In this document: positions 12,975-24,682 of the stretch, piece after piece | Position numbering within the stretch: the stretch's first letter is position 1 | How the letters are laid out: each line of letters opens with the position of its first letter | Assembly (NCBI GenBank): GCA_025526915.1 | Contig: JAHLKH010000182.1 | Coordinates: forward strand, 1-55,420 | Reading direction: 5' to 3' | DNA from: Entophlyctis helioformis | Lineage: Eukaryota; Chytridiomycota; Chytridiomycetes; Chytridiales; Chytriomycetaceae | DNA length: 55,420 nucleotides | Notes under the pieces: model-generated | Databases searched by the model: none | Seen by the model: only the letters and a program-made list of their open reading frames with translations | What the model was told of the DNA's origin: nothing | Program-made: the position numbers and the translations under genes

Positions 12975-15900
12975 CTAGTCGTCAGAGCCACGCTGCTTCT
13001 TGCTGCGCGATCCGCCAGACGACCGCGACGCCGCCGCCTCGTCGCGCGCACGCTTCTTGCCCATCTCGCGGAAGAACTCCTTGGACCGCTCGGCACCCAT
13101 CTTCTTGTCCATCTCAGCCACCTTGGCCTTCTTCTTGTTGTACTCGGCACGCTTCTCCTTGGTCTTCTCCTTGCGCTTCTGGGCCTTGTCGTTCTTGATC
13201 GTGTTGATCGTCTGGATAAGCGTCGCAATCTTGCGCTCGTGCGGCTCCATGACCACGGCGCGGCGCTGCATGAGCGTGGGCTTCTTCTGCTTGCTGAGCA
13301 GCTTGGGCTTGGACGCGAACGGCAGGTTGGCCTGCAGGGACTTGGGCACCTTGAGACGGTTGAACCGGCGCTCCTGGCGCTCGATGGGCTTGTAGAACGA
13401 GTCCTGGTTCTGCTGCAGACGCACGCCCTCCTCCTTGCGGAGCATGCCCGTCGTGCGCATGCCGCGCCAGCCAATCTTGTTCGACAGCAGCAGCGACGTC
13501 ACCGGGTTGTAGAACTTTTTGGGCTTGACCGGGTACCAGGCACGCAAGAAGATAATGTCCGATGCAAGCACCTTGTCCTCGAACGTGGCACGGAACGCGC
13601 CCTCGGGTTTCTGCAGCGCCTTTTTGACCTGGCCACGGATGCCACTGACCGTGCGGATGCTCGCGCCTTCAAACTTGGCGACTTCGAGCGACGAGTTGAA
13701 CATGTCCTTGACAAAGGCCGTGTTCTTGAACACCTTCATGGGCGTGCCCGTCAGCTTGAGCTTCTTGACCACCTCGGTCGATCGGTCAATGTCAAGCACG
13801 ACGCCAGTCGCGCTGATGCGGAAATCGGCGCTCTTGTCTGCAACGCTCTGCAGACAGCAGAAGCCCGTGTTCTGCGGCGTGACGGGGCCGTAGAACGTCG
13901 CCAGACAGTGCATGTGCTCGGGCGTGTACTTGAGCATGCGGTTGCGCGTCGGGTCCGTGTTGATCGAGTACAGAGGAATCGTCTGGAAACGCCGCCAGCC
14001 GAGCGAGAAGATGAGCGGGTCGTTGGTCTTGAGAATGCGCTTGTACCAACGGTGTTTCTTGATGCGAACCTGCAGCAATCACCAAGCGAGCCGTGGCAGA
14101 GTAGGCTGTGAGCAGCCGGCATCTGCCACAACGATCAAAGCCAGTCCAGCCCATGCTTACCTGCACAAAGCCAAACGTCTGCTCCGTCGGCAGCAGGCCG
14201 CCCACAATGACTGGGTAGTCCGAGTTGAAGTTGACTGAGAACTCGCACGGCATGTTGTCGAGCACAATGCGCACGTACGTGCCAGCGCGGTATCCCTCAA
14301 TCTGAGCACGCATCTCGGGATCCTCGTCCTCAAACTCGGTCCGGTTGATCTGCTGCTGCCTCGCCATCTCCTCCTTGGCATTCTCGTAAAAGTTGCCGCC
14401 GTCCTCGCCCTCCTCCTCGTCGTACTCCTCGTCAAACTTTTTCCGGAGCTCCTCCTTCTTGCGTGCATTGGCATCGCGCTCCTTGGCAACGCCGTCGCCG
14501 CCCTCGTCGTCTTCGTCCTCTTCGTCACCGCCCTCCTCCTCGTCATCGTCACCAGCCGGCTTGCCCTTGCTCTTTGCACCAGCCTTGGCCGACTGCGACG
14601 CCTCGGGGTTCTCCAGATCCTCAAAGTCGCCATAGACTTCGTCGTCGCCGTCGTCAACCATCATGTCGGCATCGCCCTCCTCGCCTTCGCCGTCTCCGCC
14701 GTTGGCAGCCGCGTTCGACCGCTTGCCAGTCACAAAGCGGCTGCGCAGGCTCTCGAGGAACTCGTCGTCTGCCCACACATCAAGTGCAGACGGCTCAACC
14801 TCGACCTTGGCCGTGTCGACAAACAGAAGCGAGCGACGCGCAGCTGGCTCCACGCGACGCTTGATTGCAAACAAGCCGTCCTCGGTGAGCTCGGCTGCCT
14901 TGGGCCGGGACAGACCAGGTGCACCGTTGGCGCCAAACAGACTGTATGCCTCGTCGCCGTACTTTTCCGGGTTGTACACGTAGTCGGACAGAACAATGCG
15001 CTGCCGGCCGCTGAAATTGGCTGCCGCCTTGGCCTCCATGTTGCTCTTCCAGCGCAGTGATCCGTCGAGCTCCACGTCGATGCCGCCCTCATCACCATCC
15101 TCGCCTTCGTCGCCTTCGTCTTCGTCCTCTTCTTCGCCAAAGCCCTCGTCGTCATGGCCGCGATCAGCGCGGTCCTCGTTCTCGTCCTCGTCGCCAAGGT
15201 CGCTGTCACTCTCGGCGTAGGGAATGGATGCCGGCTGGCCATCATCATCGTCGTCGCCGCCCTTGGCCTGGTACAGACCGCGAGCAACGCGTCTCCGCCG
15301 ACGGTTAAAGGGATCAACAGCATCAGCATCCTCGTTGTCCTCGTCCTCATCCTCATCGTCGTCTTCATCGTCCTCGTCATCCTCATCGTCATCGACTTGG
15401 GCACCAGCCTCGTCGTCATCCTCATCGTCGTCGTCATCGTCCGACTCGGCCTGGGTTCTGAGAACGCCCTCGGCATCACTGGCCAAGACGAGCTTGGATG
15501 CATTAAAGATACGCATCTGACTGGCCTGGACCTGGTCGGCAATGGTCGACGAAGCGCCTTGCAGATGCATCACCATCTGCTCGCCCACACCGGCTGTGTT
15601 ATTGCACATCAAGCAGAGTCAGCCACCGCTTGGCACGGCAAAAACACACAACACAATGCCACAAACGCACCGTATTCGCCAGCCTCCTCGTCGTTGGGTC
15701 GGGAATAGTTTCCCGGCACGTTGATGTAGACGGCATCCTTGTCGTACAGAATGCCACCGACATCACTCATGGGTGCGTAGATGAGCTTGTGCTTGTCCGT
15801 TAGGCGCTTGCGCACCTTATCAGGGATCGGGCACGGATCTTCAAGGATGCTGATGGACGAGATGGACTGATCGCCAACACCGGGGATGTGGACCTGCACG

Positions 15901-17365
15901 CCAAGTTGTTGTATCTCGGGGTAAGCATACAGCAAAGCCGCGTTGAAGCAAAGACGGCCACAAACTACCTTGGAGCCCTTCTTGAGGTTCGTGCCACGCA
16001 GGAATCCGTAGAGTGTGATGGACCGATCACACTTTGGGTCCTGGCGCACCATCTCGGGATCGGTAATGTCTTCCATACGATCCGCCAGCATGTACGGATG
16101 CGTGTTTCTCCAAATGAGAGGGCGGAACTTCATGACCGAGATGAACCGCGACAGGTTGAGGATCTCCGTCTTGGGATAGCGGCCGTTGATGACACCGGAG
16201 AGGTAAAAGAGCTTGGCGCCTTGGTAGATCTCTGTCCAGAAACGCTGCTTCAGACGCTTCTTGACTTTGCGCATGCGCTTGTTGTCCTTGAACTTGTCCA
16301 GATGGGTCAGCACGCCCATGACACGCGGGAAACCGTGGACCTGGAGGACGTTGAGGAACTCAAAGGTCTCCTGCAAAGCGGGCTGGCGTGAGCATCGTGC
16401 CACCATGCAGCATCTGGCGAAGAAATGGCAGCAACAAGAAGACACGAGACGCACCATCTCAAAGCCGTAGCTTGCGTCGATCAGCAGCAGAACAAGGTCG
16501 GCAATCTTGCCAATGTCGATCATGGAGTTGAGGTCGTTGTTGCACTCGATGAATGTCAGACGACGAGCCTTTCCTGCAATGCAATGCGATGCCAGCAAGA
16601 CGCAAGTCAGTCCACTGGACCAATGCAGTGCATGGGATGGCATGACAACCATCAGCGGGCAGACGCACCACTGACAACAGTGACAGGGCCGTGGATCTCG
16701 CCCAGCGAATGCTTCGAGTACCGCTTGATGAGCGACTTGATGAGCGTCGTCTTGCCCGTCTGCAGGTTTCCAGCCAGCGCAGTGCGATCTGCGTCAGTCC
16801 ACAGATCGCTGCCAGCAAGCCCAAGGCCGCTTGGAGCACAGACGCACCTTTGGCGGGCCGACGACGGCAATGATGATGGGCGGTGCCTGCAGCGGGCTGC
16901 GATCGACGAGCGGCACATGCAGCTTCTTCTGCTCCTTGTCGAGGTTCCGGCGAGCGTTTTTCTCGGCATTGCGGCCAGACGTTGGAGCGAATGCCTGTTG
17001 GCGGTCGTTGGACAGCGTCAGCACCACTGGCCACGATGGGCATCACTGCACTGAGCAGCAGCAGGAGAGCACGGTACGGCACGGCACTGGCTCGGCTGCT
17101 GAAGCGTCTGCCGCGGACTGGGCCTGGCGTTGCTGTCGACGGCCGTTCGTGCAGGCGAATGGCTCCATCTCGCGGCGGCAGACACTCAGCGCAACGCAAC
17201 GCAACGCAGCGCAGCAGCCGGAACGGGACAAAGCGGCAGCGAGATGCGGGCGGCACTTGCCCGTGGGTTGTTGCGCTCGGCGTTCTTTGCAAACTTGTTC
17301 TTCTTCTCGGCCTTGGGGCCTGCCTGGCGGCCTCGATGCGCCTTGTTTGCAAGCGCTCCGTCCAT
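12975..17365 (-). CDS. BMS1: BMS1-type ribosome biogenesis GTPase
   Basis: Seven exons (17365-17261, 16994-16848, 16759-16669, 16573-16455, 16370-15671, 15593-14161, 14069-12975), all phase-consistent, 1229 aa. The P-loop GPPKTGKT is assembled across the exon 2/3 junction, followed by [18 protein letters not shown] and [11 protein letters not shown]. The middle holds the long Asp/Glu tracts expected in BMS1, and the C-terminus has the conserved block around [12 protein letters not shown] and a Lys/Arg tail. Bms1 is the essential GTPase of the SSU processome that delivers Rcl1 to U3-containing pre-40S particles in the nucleolus. Exon 1 (35 codons) ends at a GC donor (GCAAGT); no GT donor gives the family N-terminus RNNPRAFAP-like join. 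It is divergent from the LRR gene and convergent with the J-protein gene. Confidence 0.95.
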
Positions 17366-17448
17366 CGTGCGTGCCGATGTTCGGTGGGCAAAAAAAAAAA
17401 AATATTGAAAATCGCGACCTTGCCTATCCAACCTGCTCGGCTGCAAAG
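17366..17448. promoter_or_regulatory. 83-bp bidirectional promoter BMS1 / LRR gene
   Basis: The start codons are 83 bp apart on opposite strands. A run of 12 A followed by TATTG at about 17391-17407 is the only AT-rich element and may be nucleosome-excluding. Confidence 0.5.
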
Positions 17449-19085
17449 ATGGCGTCGGGGCCGATGGCGCTGGTCGACTTTCTCGACAAGTACGTGAACA
17501 TGTGCGAGAAGAAGCGGGTGCCTGTCCTGTCGACGGTCAAGAAGACGCTCGAGCAGGCCATTGACTCTGGGTGAGTGGCGTGCCTGCCGTGTGGCTGGCT
17601 GCGAGCAGCGCGTCGCGTTTCTGACGCTGTGGCGACCCAATCACGACCGTGTTGGCGTGCCAAGCGAGCTGCCCGACATGCTCAAGCTGTGTGGCACGAT
17701 TCCGGAGCTCAAGTTCCGTCGCATCGACGACGATACGCTCGAGTCCATCATCCAGCCCATGGCAGGTATGTCGCTCGTCCGGCAGCTCGACCTGAGCTAC
17801 AACGAGATTGGCAACAAGGGAGCCCACATTCTGGCAAAGATCCTCAAAGTGCGTAGGCATCCGCTCTGTGCGTGGCGATGCGACGGCATGCTAACAATGC
17901 GTTGCGTGCTGCTGCAGGACGATCAATCCATCGAGGTTCTGATCCTGCGATCCAACAGCATCACCGCAGACGGCGCTGTTGCCATTTCCAAGGCGCTGAC
18001 GTACAATGAGCACATCACCTATCTCGACTTTTCCGACAATGTCATTGGCGACGAGGGCGGCATGGCGATCGCATCGATGCTGCAGGTAGTCTAGTCTGAA
18101 TGGATAGCGGCAGACGAGTTGTCTGGCTTGGAGCCGCAGCAGCTGACTGCGGATGGGGACAGGTCAACAACAACATCACGCATTTGAGCCTGTCCAACTG
18201 CGGGCTTGCGGCAACCGCACTCATTGGATTCGCAACGGTGCTGCAGTCCAACAACTCTGTGCTGCAGCTGGACATTTCCAACAACATGCTCAGCACGGGC
18301 AACCTGTCGCAAACACTCGTCAATGACGTGATGACCCATTTTGCCCGGACCATGCAGCTCAACTACGGCATCAAGGATCTCAACTTTTCCAAGCTGGGCA
18401 TCACCGACTGGAGCATGTGCGATCTGCTTGCCAATGCACTGCAGACCAACAAAAACATTGAGACGCTCAACCTGAGCAGGCATGTCTTGGCAGTCAGGAT
18501 AGTTAAATGCTGGCTTGGTTGATGTAAACTGACACTGAAAATGGGCATGAGCAGCAACCGCATCAGCCGCGACGGAGGTGTCGCGCTCTGCCAGGCGATC
18601 TCGAAGCATTCGTCGCTCAACAATCTGATCCTGAGCTGCTGTGCCATCCAGGACGAGGGAGCATACGCCATTGCGCAGGTCCTGCGCGCCAACAGCAAGC
18701 TCAAAGAGTAAGGGCGTTTAGTGAAGCGCGTGGCTGAGTGGGGGATCTGACAGGTACTGCACTGGACAGGCTGTACCTTGACTACAACAAGATTTCGAGC
18801 ATGGGCCTCGTTGCCATATCAGAAGCTCTGCACGACAACTGGGGCCTCAAGTTTATTGCGCTCTGGGGTAATCTGTGGGGCGAGACAAGCTGCGAGGCGT
18901 TTGCGGCACTGATGGGCGGCTCGTCGTCCAGTGTGAGCATCGGCGATCCACCGCCCGGCCGGTCTACAGTCCAGCCACGCCGGATGCTGGCCACAACACG
19001 CCTGCATCCGTACATGACCGACGTGTCGTTTTATGTGGTGGAGACGACGATCCATGTTGCACATGTACCTCGCCAGCCCAAATGA
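17449..19085 (+). CDS. Leucine-rich-repeat protein of the RNase-inhibitor type
   Basis: Proposed exons 17449-17570, about 17665-17848, 17918-18085, 18163-18479, 18555-18707, 18770-19085. The LRRs follow the 28-residue ribonuclease-inhibitor pattern: LDLSYNEIGNKGAHIL, LILRSNSITADGAVAI, LDFSDNVIGDEGGMAI, LSLSNCGLAATAL, LNLSSNRISRDGGVAL, LYLDYNKISSMGLVAI. The layout resembles LRRC34/LRRC74 proteins; such scaffolds bind other proteins, and the partner is unknown. The exon 4 donor is GC (AG|GCATGT), the only choice restoring the LNLSSNRI repeat. The exon 2 acceptor (CCAAG at 17664) is weak and was chosen only by phase. The last 50 residues lie outside the repeats. Confidence 0.8.
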
Positions 19086-19146
19086 GCGGCACTGATGAAG
19101 GAATGAACAAAGGAACGGACGAATGAATGAATGAGTCGTATTGTTA

Positions 19147-19884
19147 TCAGATGTGCTTGGCAAACCACTTGGCTGTCTTGGTACAGGCATCGTCGCGGGC
19201 AGCAAGGTTGGCCTCGTCCTCAGGGCCGCGGACGGAAAAGCCGTGCTTCGTGCTCGGATAGTCGGCAACCTCAAGGTCGACGCCAGCAGCCTTGATGGCA
19301 GCAATGGCCGATGCCTTGCGCTCGCCCTCAAACATAGTGTCCGTGCCAGCCATCACAAGCAGCGTGGCTGCGTGAGTGGGAGTGACATCGGCGGCGGGAT
19401 CGACCAGAGACGGGTGTGCGGCAACGACCGCACGGACCAGCTCGTGCCTGCCGAGACGCAGCGAGTAGCGGCCGCCCCAGCAGTAGCCGACCGCTCCAAT
19501 CCGCTGGACGCCAGCGGCACGCAGTGCAGTCAGCGCTGCCTCGATGCGGGAACCCGCCGCCTCGATCCCATGGCGGCCAAGGAAGACCATGGCGTCCTCT
19601 TTCAGGTTGCCAGGGGTGCCGACGCACTCGCCGGCATAAAAGTCGGGCATGTACACCGAGTGGCCCGAGATGGCCGCCATGCGGTCGCACAGCAGTCTGG
19701 GGTTGACCGCCTTCCAGCCAAAGATGTCGTGGATGAACAGGACGGCGGTTGCCGTCGAAGCGCCGCTTGGCGGGTGCGCGACGTAGGTGGGCAGGCCGCC
19801 AAGCGTCGACTCTGTGCCGTGGGGAGTGCCCCTCCACAGGTATCCTTCGACGCAGCAGGGGCTGAGCACTTGAGGTTGGGCCAT
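19147..19884 (-). CDS. Dienelactone hydrolase-family protein
   Basis: Intronless, 245 aa, the usual size. The alpha/beta-hydrolase catalytic triad of this family is visible: nucleophile Cys in GAVGYCWGGRY, Asp in VMAGTDTMF, and His in STKHGFSVRG. FIHDIFGW near the N-terminus matches the oxyanion-hole region. The family hydrolyses dienelactones in bacterial aromatic catabolism; eukaryotic members act on poorly known esters or lactones in the cytosol. The ATG at 19884 is the first in frame; seven upstream codons are open but begin with TTG. It ends 61 bp from the convergent LRR gene. Confidence 0.9.
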   Translation of the reverse strand: MAQPQVLSPCCVEGYLWRGTPHGTESTLGGLPTYVAHPPSGASTATAVLFIHDIFGWKAVNPRLLCDRMAAISGHSVYMPDFYAGECVGTPGNLKEDAMVFLGRHGIEAAGSRIEAALTALRAAGVQRIGAVGYCWGGRYSLRLGRHELVRAVVAAHPSLVDPAADVTPTHAATLLVMAGTDTMFEGERKASAIAAIKAAGVDLEVADYPSTKHGFSVRGPEDEANLAARDDACTKTAKWFAKHI

Positions 19885-20015
19885 CGATCTTGGGTGCACA
19901 GGCAACCTGCGGACAAAATGTTATCGTGGCGTTATCGGCCGTGTCACTGCCTTAGCCTTTGACGCGTCATCGGCCTCAACGCGGTTGTACCTGCCAACAA
20001 CAACAACACACGCAC
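19885..20015. promoter_or_regulatory. 131-bp bidirectional promoter hydrolase / WD40 gene
   Basis: The short divergent spacer must hold both promoters. Short CAACAACAACAACAC runs precede the WD40 start codon. Confidence 0.45.
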
Positions 20016-23000
20016 ATGTCTGCAGCACCAGTTCGCTCAAAGCCAACGCCTCTCATGGCCGGCGGGCTTGTCGGCGGAGGCGGCATGGCAACAGGTGCAG
20101 GCGACAAGGCGTCGCCCATGAGGCCAGGCATGCAGCCAAACAGCCACGGCCTCACGTCGCTTTCCTCGCGGCTGCCTGCCCATCTGCCGTCCGTCGCAGC
20201 CAACACCATAACCCTCTCAGATGCATGGCGCAAGTCGTTTGTCCTGACATCCAAGCGGTAAGCATGTCCATGGCTCAACAGCGTGCTTGCTGGCTGCGTG
20301 GTGTCGCTGTCCAGGCCACGCTGCTCATGCTCGTGTCGACGCACACCATGAACGCATCACCAAACAAAACAGCCGGCACGAGCGCTTGCTGGACACTTAC
20401 ACGACAAGCGTGCCTGACACGTCCAAGTGGAGCACATGCATTGCTCCGATCGAGGCATGTCTACACAGCTGCTAGCCTCGGATCTCGCAGAAACTGACCC
20501 ATTCGCTCCAACAGGGCACCAACTTCCTGGCTATTGGCTCAGGTGCCAAAACAAACAACATGTTCATTGTCGAGAACACGGCTGTCAACAAGCTGGCTGC
20601 TCCAGACTACTCCTACCAGCCTCCGCCAGACTCGCTTGTCGTAAGTCTCCTCTGCATGGTCCTGCACCGTGCTTTGTCAAGCGTTTGTGCTGATGGTCGC
20701 GTGTCCCATCAAGGTGCGGTCTGCCTTCAGTCTGCCCAGCAACGTGTTCCATTTGTCCAGCATCGGCGACAAGCTGGTGACGGCTGGACCCGACGGTGTC
20801 GCGCACGTCTACAAGCTCGAGCCAGGAGAGCTCGGCCAAAAGGGCAAGGGTCTCACGCACGTGCACGAATGCATGATCGGCAACTCGAGCACTTTGACGG
20901 CCACTTCGGCACTCTCGCCGCCAGGGGTCATGATCCAAACTCACCGCATCAAGCACGTCGAGTTTGAGCCATCTCAGCCGGCTGCCCTCCCCGCGACCGC
21001 TGCGGGATCCACCACGGGTCGAGCAGGTGCTGCACCGACAGGCATGCGCACGGCAGATGGCGTCCGCCGGATCGCCGCTGTCCAGAGCAAGCACGTATAC
21101 ATTTACGATCTGCCCACATCGCAAGTCGTTGGCACCATCCAGCCAAGCTCCGACGTGCTCAACCGTGTGACGTTCAGCCCTCACGCGCCGTATGGCTCGC
21201 TGATGGCCACCGCAGGCTTGGACACGCACCTGTACCTGATGGACTCGCGGCTCATCCGCTCGACCGAGGCGTCGTCGCCGTCGGCCCAGTCTGGCGCGTC
21301 TGCCATCATCTGGCGAGCCTCCCATGCCCACGACTCGCCCATTCTGGACATCAAATTCAATCCGTTTGTCCCATACTGGGTCGCCACGAGCGGTGCGTCG
21401 TCAGCCAAGGGTTTCGGTGACGGGCTTTGACTGACTCTTGTCCAATATACTCGACAGGCGAGGATGGCGTTGTCAAGGTGTGGGACATTCGCCACATGGG
21501 CGGGCCGGCCGCACGAATCAATGGCCACTACGACGCCATCAATGCTGTGAGTGTTGGCCATGACACGATGCCAAACCTGTTCATGCGAGCTGACGACGGG
21601 TGCAACCGTGGCATCGCTGCCAGATCGCCTGGTCCAACACTCACTGCGACATTGTCGCGTCTGCGTCGTCAGACCGTGCCTGGCGCGCTTGGTCTCTCCA
21701 GCCCGACCAGCTCACAGCACGCGAGCCGTGGAAGGACATGTTCATCGGCTGTCCAGGCTCAGAGTACGCGGCACCGTCCGACAGCGTTCACGACGACAAC
21801 ATTGCCATTGGGAGCAAGATTGTGGGCGAGCACCAGGTCGACTACTCGGCTCCCGTCGTCGCCATGTGCGCCTCGCTCTCCCATGCCGACACGTTCATTG
21901 GCCTGTCGGCCGCTGGCGAAGTCATGGCACACACGATCCGCCGAGAGCTGTTTGAGCAGCTGGCTCCCCACCGCTACGATGATGTGTCGTGTCGCGATAT
22001 CGAGACCAAGGTGTACAGCCGCAACCTGAACGAGGCGTACGCGAGCCTGGTTCGATACACGCGCACTGAACGGCCCGCTGGCCAGATGGTGTCCCGCCAC
22101 GAGCGCGAGCTGATCGACTTGGTCAGTCTCAAGCCTGGCATCGAGCTGCCGTCCGACAGTCCCGTCGTCGATTCGTCCAGGAGCGACACTGCGGTGGTGC
22201 CTGATGCTACTGCTGCTGGATCCGCCCCACCGCGCTCCGACTCGACCAGCCTTGGTCTGGATCCGATTGGATGGACGGACGGGTCTGAGAAGCGCAAGGA
22301 CCAGCAGGACTTGATTGTTGCCTTCCGCGACGATCTCGAGAAGCATGGCTATGGCCTGCCGCCTGGCTTTGGAAAGTACCCGCAGTGGATGGACATGGTG
22401 AGTGGGGTTGCACAAACGCGTCCCATCCTGCCAACGACTCCTTCTCACAACCATGGGAAACACGCGACATATGCAACCATGTGCACAGATTGAAAACTGG
22501 ACACAAATGCAGTTCAATCTGGTCATTCTGCGCCATCAGATTGTGACGGATGTGCTGCAGGGCAACTGGCAGATCATTGTCGACAAGGAAAAGTAAGCAA
22601 TCCTTCACCCTAACCATTGAACTGCGCATGGCTGACACGACCACAGGAAGCTGTACACGGGCATGGAGGCAGACTCAGAGTTCCTGGACAAGGACATGAT
22701 ACAGTTCTTCACGGAAGAAGTCATTACCCACTCGTACATGAAGGGCCTGTCGATGGGACTCAAGTTTGGCGAGATTGTGGCCGACGATCCCAAGGGCCAT
22801 TTCGAGCAGCTCGCCGAAGTCACGAGCCTGCTGCTGTTCCCGACCGTGTACGACTCGGTCGAGTGGTTGCCGGACCTGCAGACCGTGTATTCTCGACAGC
22901 CACCAACGGGACGCCAGACCGTCTTGGCCGAATACGTCGCCAAAGTGCGCAAGCTGCGTGCAATGATGCTCGAAGACGCCAATTCGACCCTGTCGTCGCC

Positions 23001-24470
23001 TGTGAGTGCACAGACGCTCGGCAGAGCGCCGACTGGACCCGAGAGTGCTGGCCGGACATCCACGTTCAGCAGCGGCAGCGGTAGCGGCACGCGGTCGTCT
23101 CTGACATCATCGACTGCATCGCCCCTCAAGCGCGGCGACCAGCCGACCAAAAAGTCGGTCAAGGCCAGCGTCGGTCTTGCCGACGCGTTTGCAGAGTCCC
23201 TGGAAAAGAAGCGGCTGGCGATTGCCAAGATCACGTCCGAGTCCAAGGAGATCCTGCCCATGATATCGCTGGAAATGTAAGCGTGGCGCTCGTCTCGTGT
23301 TGGCGCTCTGCTGAGCCGACCATGGACACTCACCAGCCATCAACACGGCCAGCCGCCTCATGAAGCTTGTTGAAAAGCAGTCGGACAGCATTGACGAGGA
23401 GATTGTCACGGCCATGCAGCAGAATGTGCTGACCGACTCGGGGCTGTCTGGCGTGCGCGCGCGTGGCGGCACCGTGTCGTCGTCCATTGGCATGGCCGGC
23501 GGGCCCATGATTGCGCCATTCGAAAAGACGATATCGGCATCTGCCAATCGGATGTACCTGGATGCCCTCCTAGCCACAAAGCGGTTTGACGAGTTCTTTG
23601 GTGCCGGCTTCGACCTCATTGCCGTGAGCACCGCGACTGGATTCTGTTGGGCGGCGGTGATGCATGGACTGTCTGACTAACGGGCTGCTCGTGCATCAAT
23701 GCGACAGTCGGCAGCTGGCAACGACTTTAGTCGTATCGTGTTCCGTCTGATCGAAGGGGAGGGCATGGTGCGCATCAAGCAGCACATTGACAGTCTCTTT
23801 ACGACCGCGACGAACCACCTGCAAGCCATTTTCCAATCGCCGCCCACGCCTGGGTCGCCCGACGCGGCGCTGGCTTCCAAGGGTCTCGTGCAGGGATCCA
23901 AGCTCGCACGCGACGCCATCATTGTGCTGGTCAAGGTCGCCGCGCATGTCATGCAAGGCCAAGAGCTGCTGCGGGCCGACAAGAGCCAAGTCGACTCGCT
24001 CATGAAGTTTATGAGCCACCTGACGACCATCATGCTGTGAGTGGATATGCCCGTGCACTGTACGAATGCGAGTGCGGCCATGGGGTCTGACGATGGATCA
24101 ACCGCGGCTCAACCAACAGCCAGCTGTCGAGTAGCCTCTTGAAGGCATTCGAGTACTTTGACAAGGCGCTCGGCAAAGGCAACGCCACCACAAAGTACGT
24201 CATGCCACGCCCACAGTGTCCGTGTTGGATGTGATGGAACAACAGGACTGGCGGACTGATTGCGATGCCTGCACCAGGGAATGGGCCCAGACGGTGCACG
24301 ATTCTCTCAGGGACGCTGCACGCACGTTCCCGCTGTCGGCCAACAAGGCGCGTCCGACGCAGTCGAGCGAGAAGGCGGCCACGGGCCACACGATCCACGA
24401 AGAGATCTTTAGTATTCTCGACAAGCTGTACCGCGGGTTCATCAAGCCTGACGGCGGGTCGGCCAACTGA
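20016..24470 (+). CDS. Large WD40-propeller protein with helical C-terminus, function unknown
   Basis: Twelve exons (20016-20257, 20373-20454, 20515-20640, 20714-21392, 21458-21546, 21624-22397, 22489-22592, 22647-23276, 23353-23623, 23708-24036, 24120-24194, 24278-24470) keep one frame for 1197 aa. Residues 90-600 look like a beta-propeller: KLVTAGPDGVAHVYKL, PYWVATSGEDGVVKVWDIR, ASASSDRAWRAWSL. The second half is helical with Ser-rich linkers and has EEVITHSYMKGLSMGLKFGE and EIFSILDKLYRGFIKP. I do not recognise the family; a vesicle-coat or tethering-like scaffold would fit propeller-plus-helices but is a guess. Intron 2 uses a GC donor (GAG|GCATGT), the only one joining APIE to GTNFLAIGSG. 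The junctions into exons 2 and 12 were selected by phase. Confidence 0.8.
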
Positions 24471-24682
24471 AGCTGGCATCAATGAATGCGCCACCACGCT
24501 CAACGGCTTGCCTTGTGGTGTGATGGATCAGGAGGAGCTGCAGCAATGCATCGCGGGCGTCGTCCAGCAGACACACGTAGACATGCATAAGGGATTCATT
24601 GGCATAGACAGCAAGAGTGACAAGCCAGCGTGAGACATTCGTGACAACATGCGACAGCGTGCGACAGGCGACGCCGCGTCTT

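Noticed and set aside
19841..19850. GTATCCTTC resembling a U12 GT-AG donor on the plus strand
   Set aside because: Lies inside the hydrolase coding frame on the opposite strand; no branch site or matching exon.
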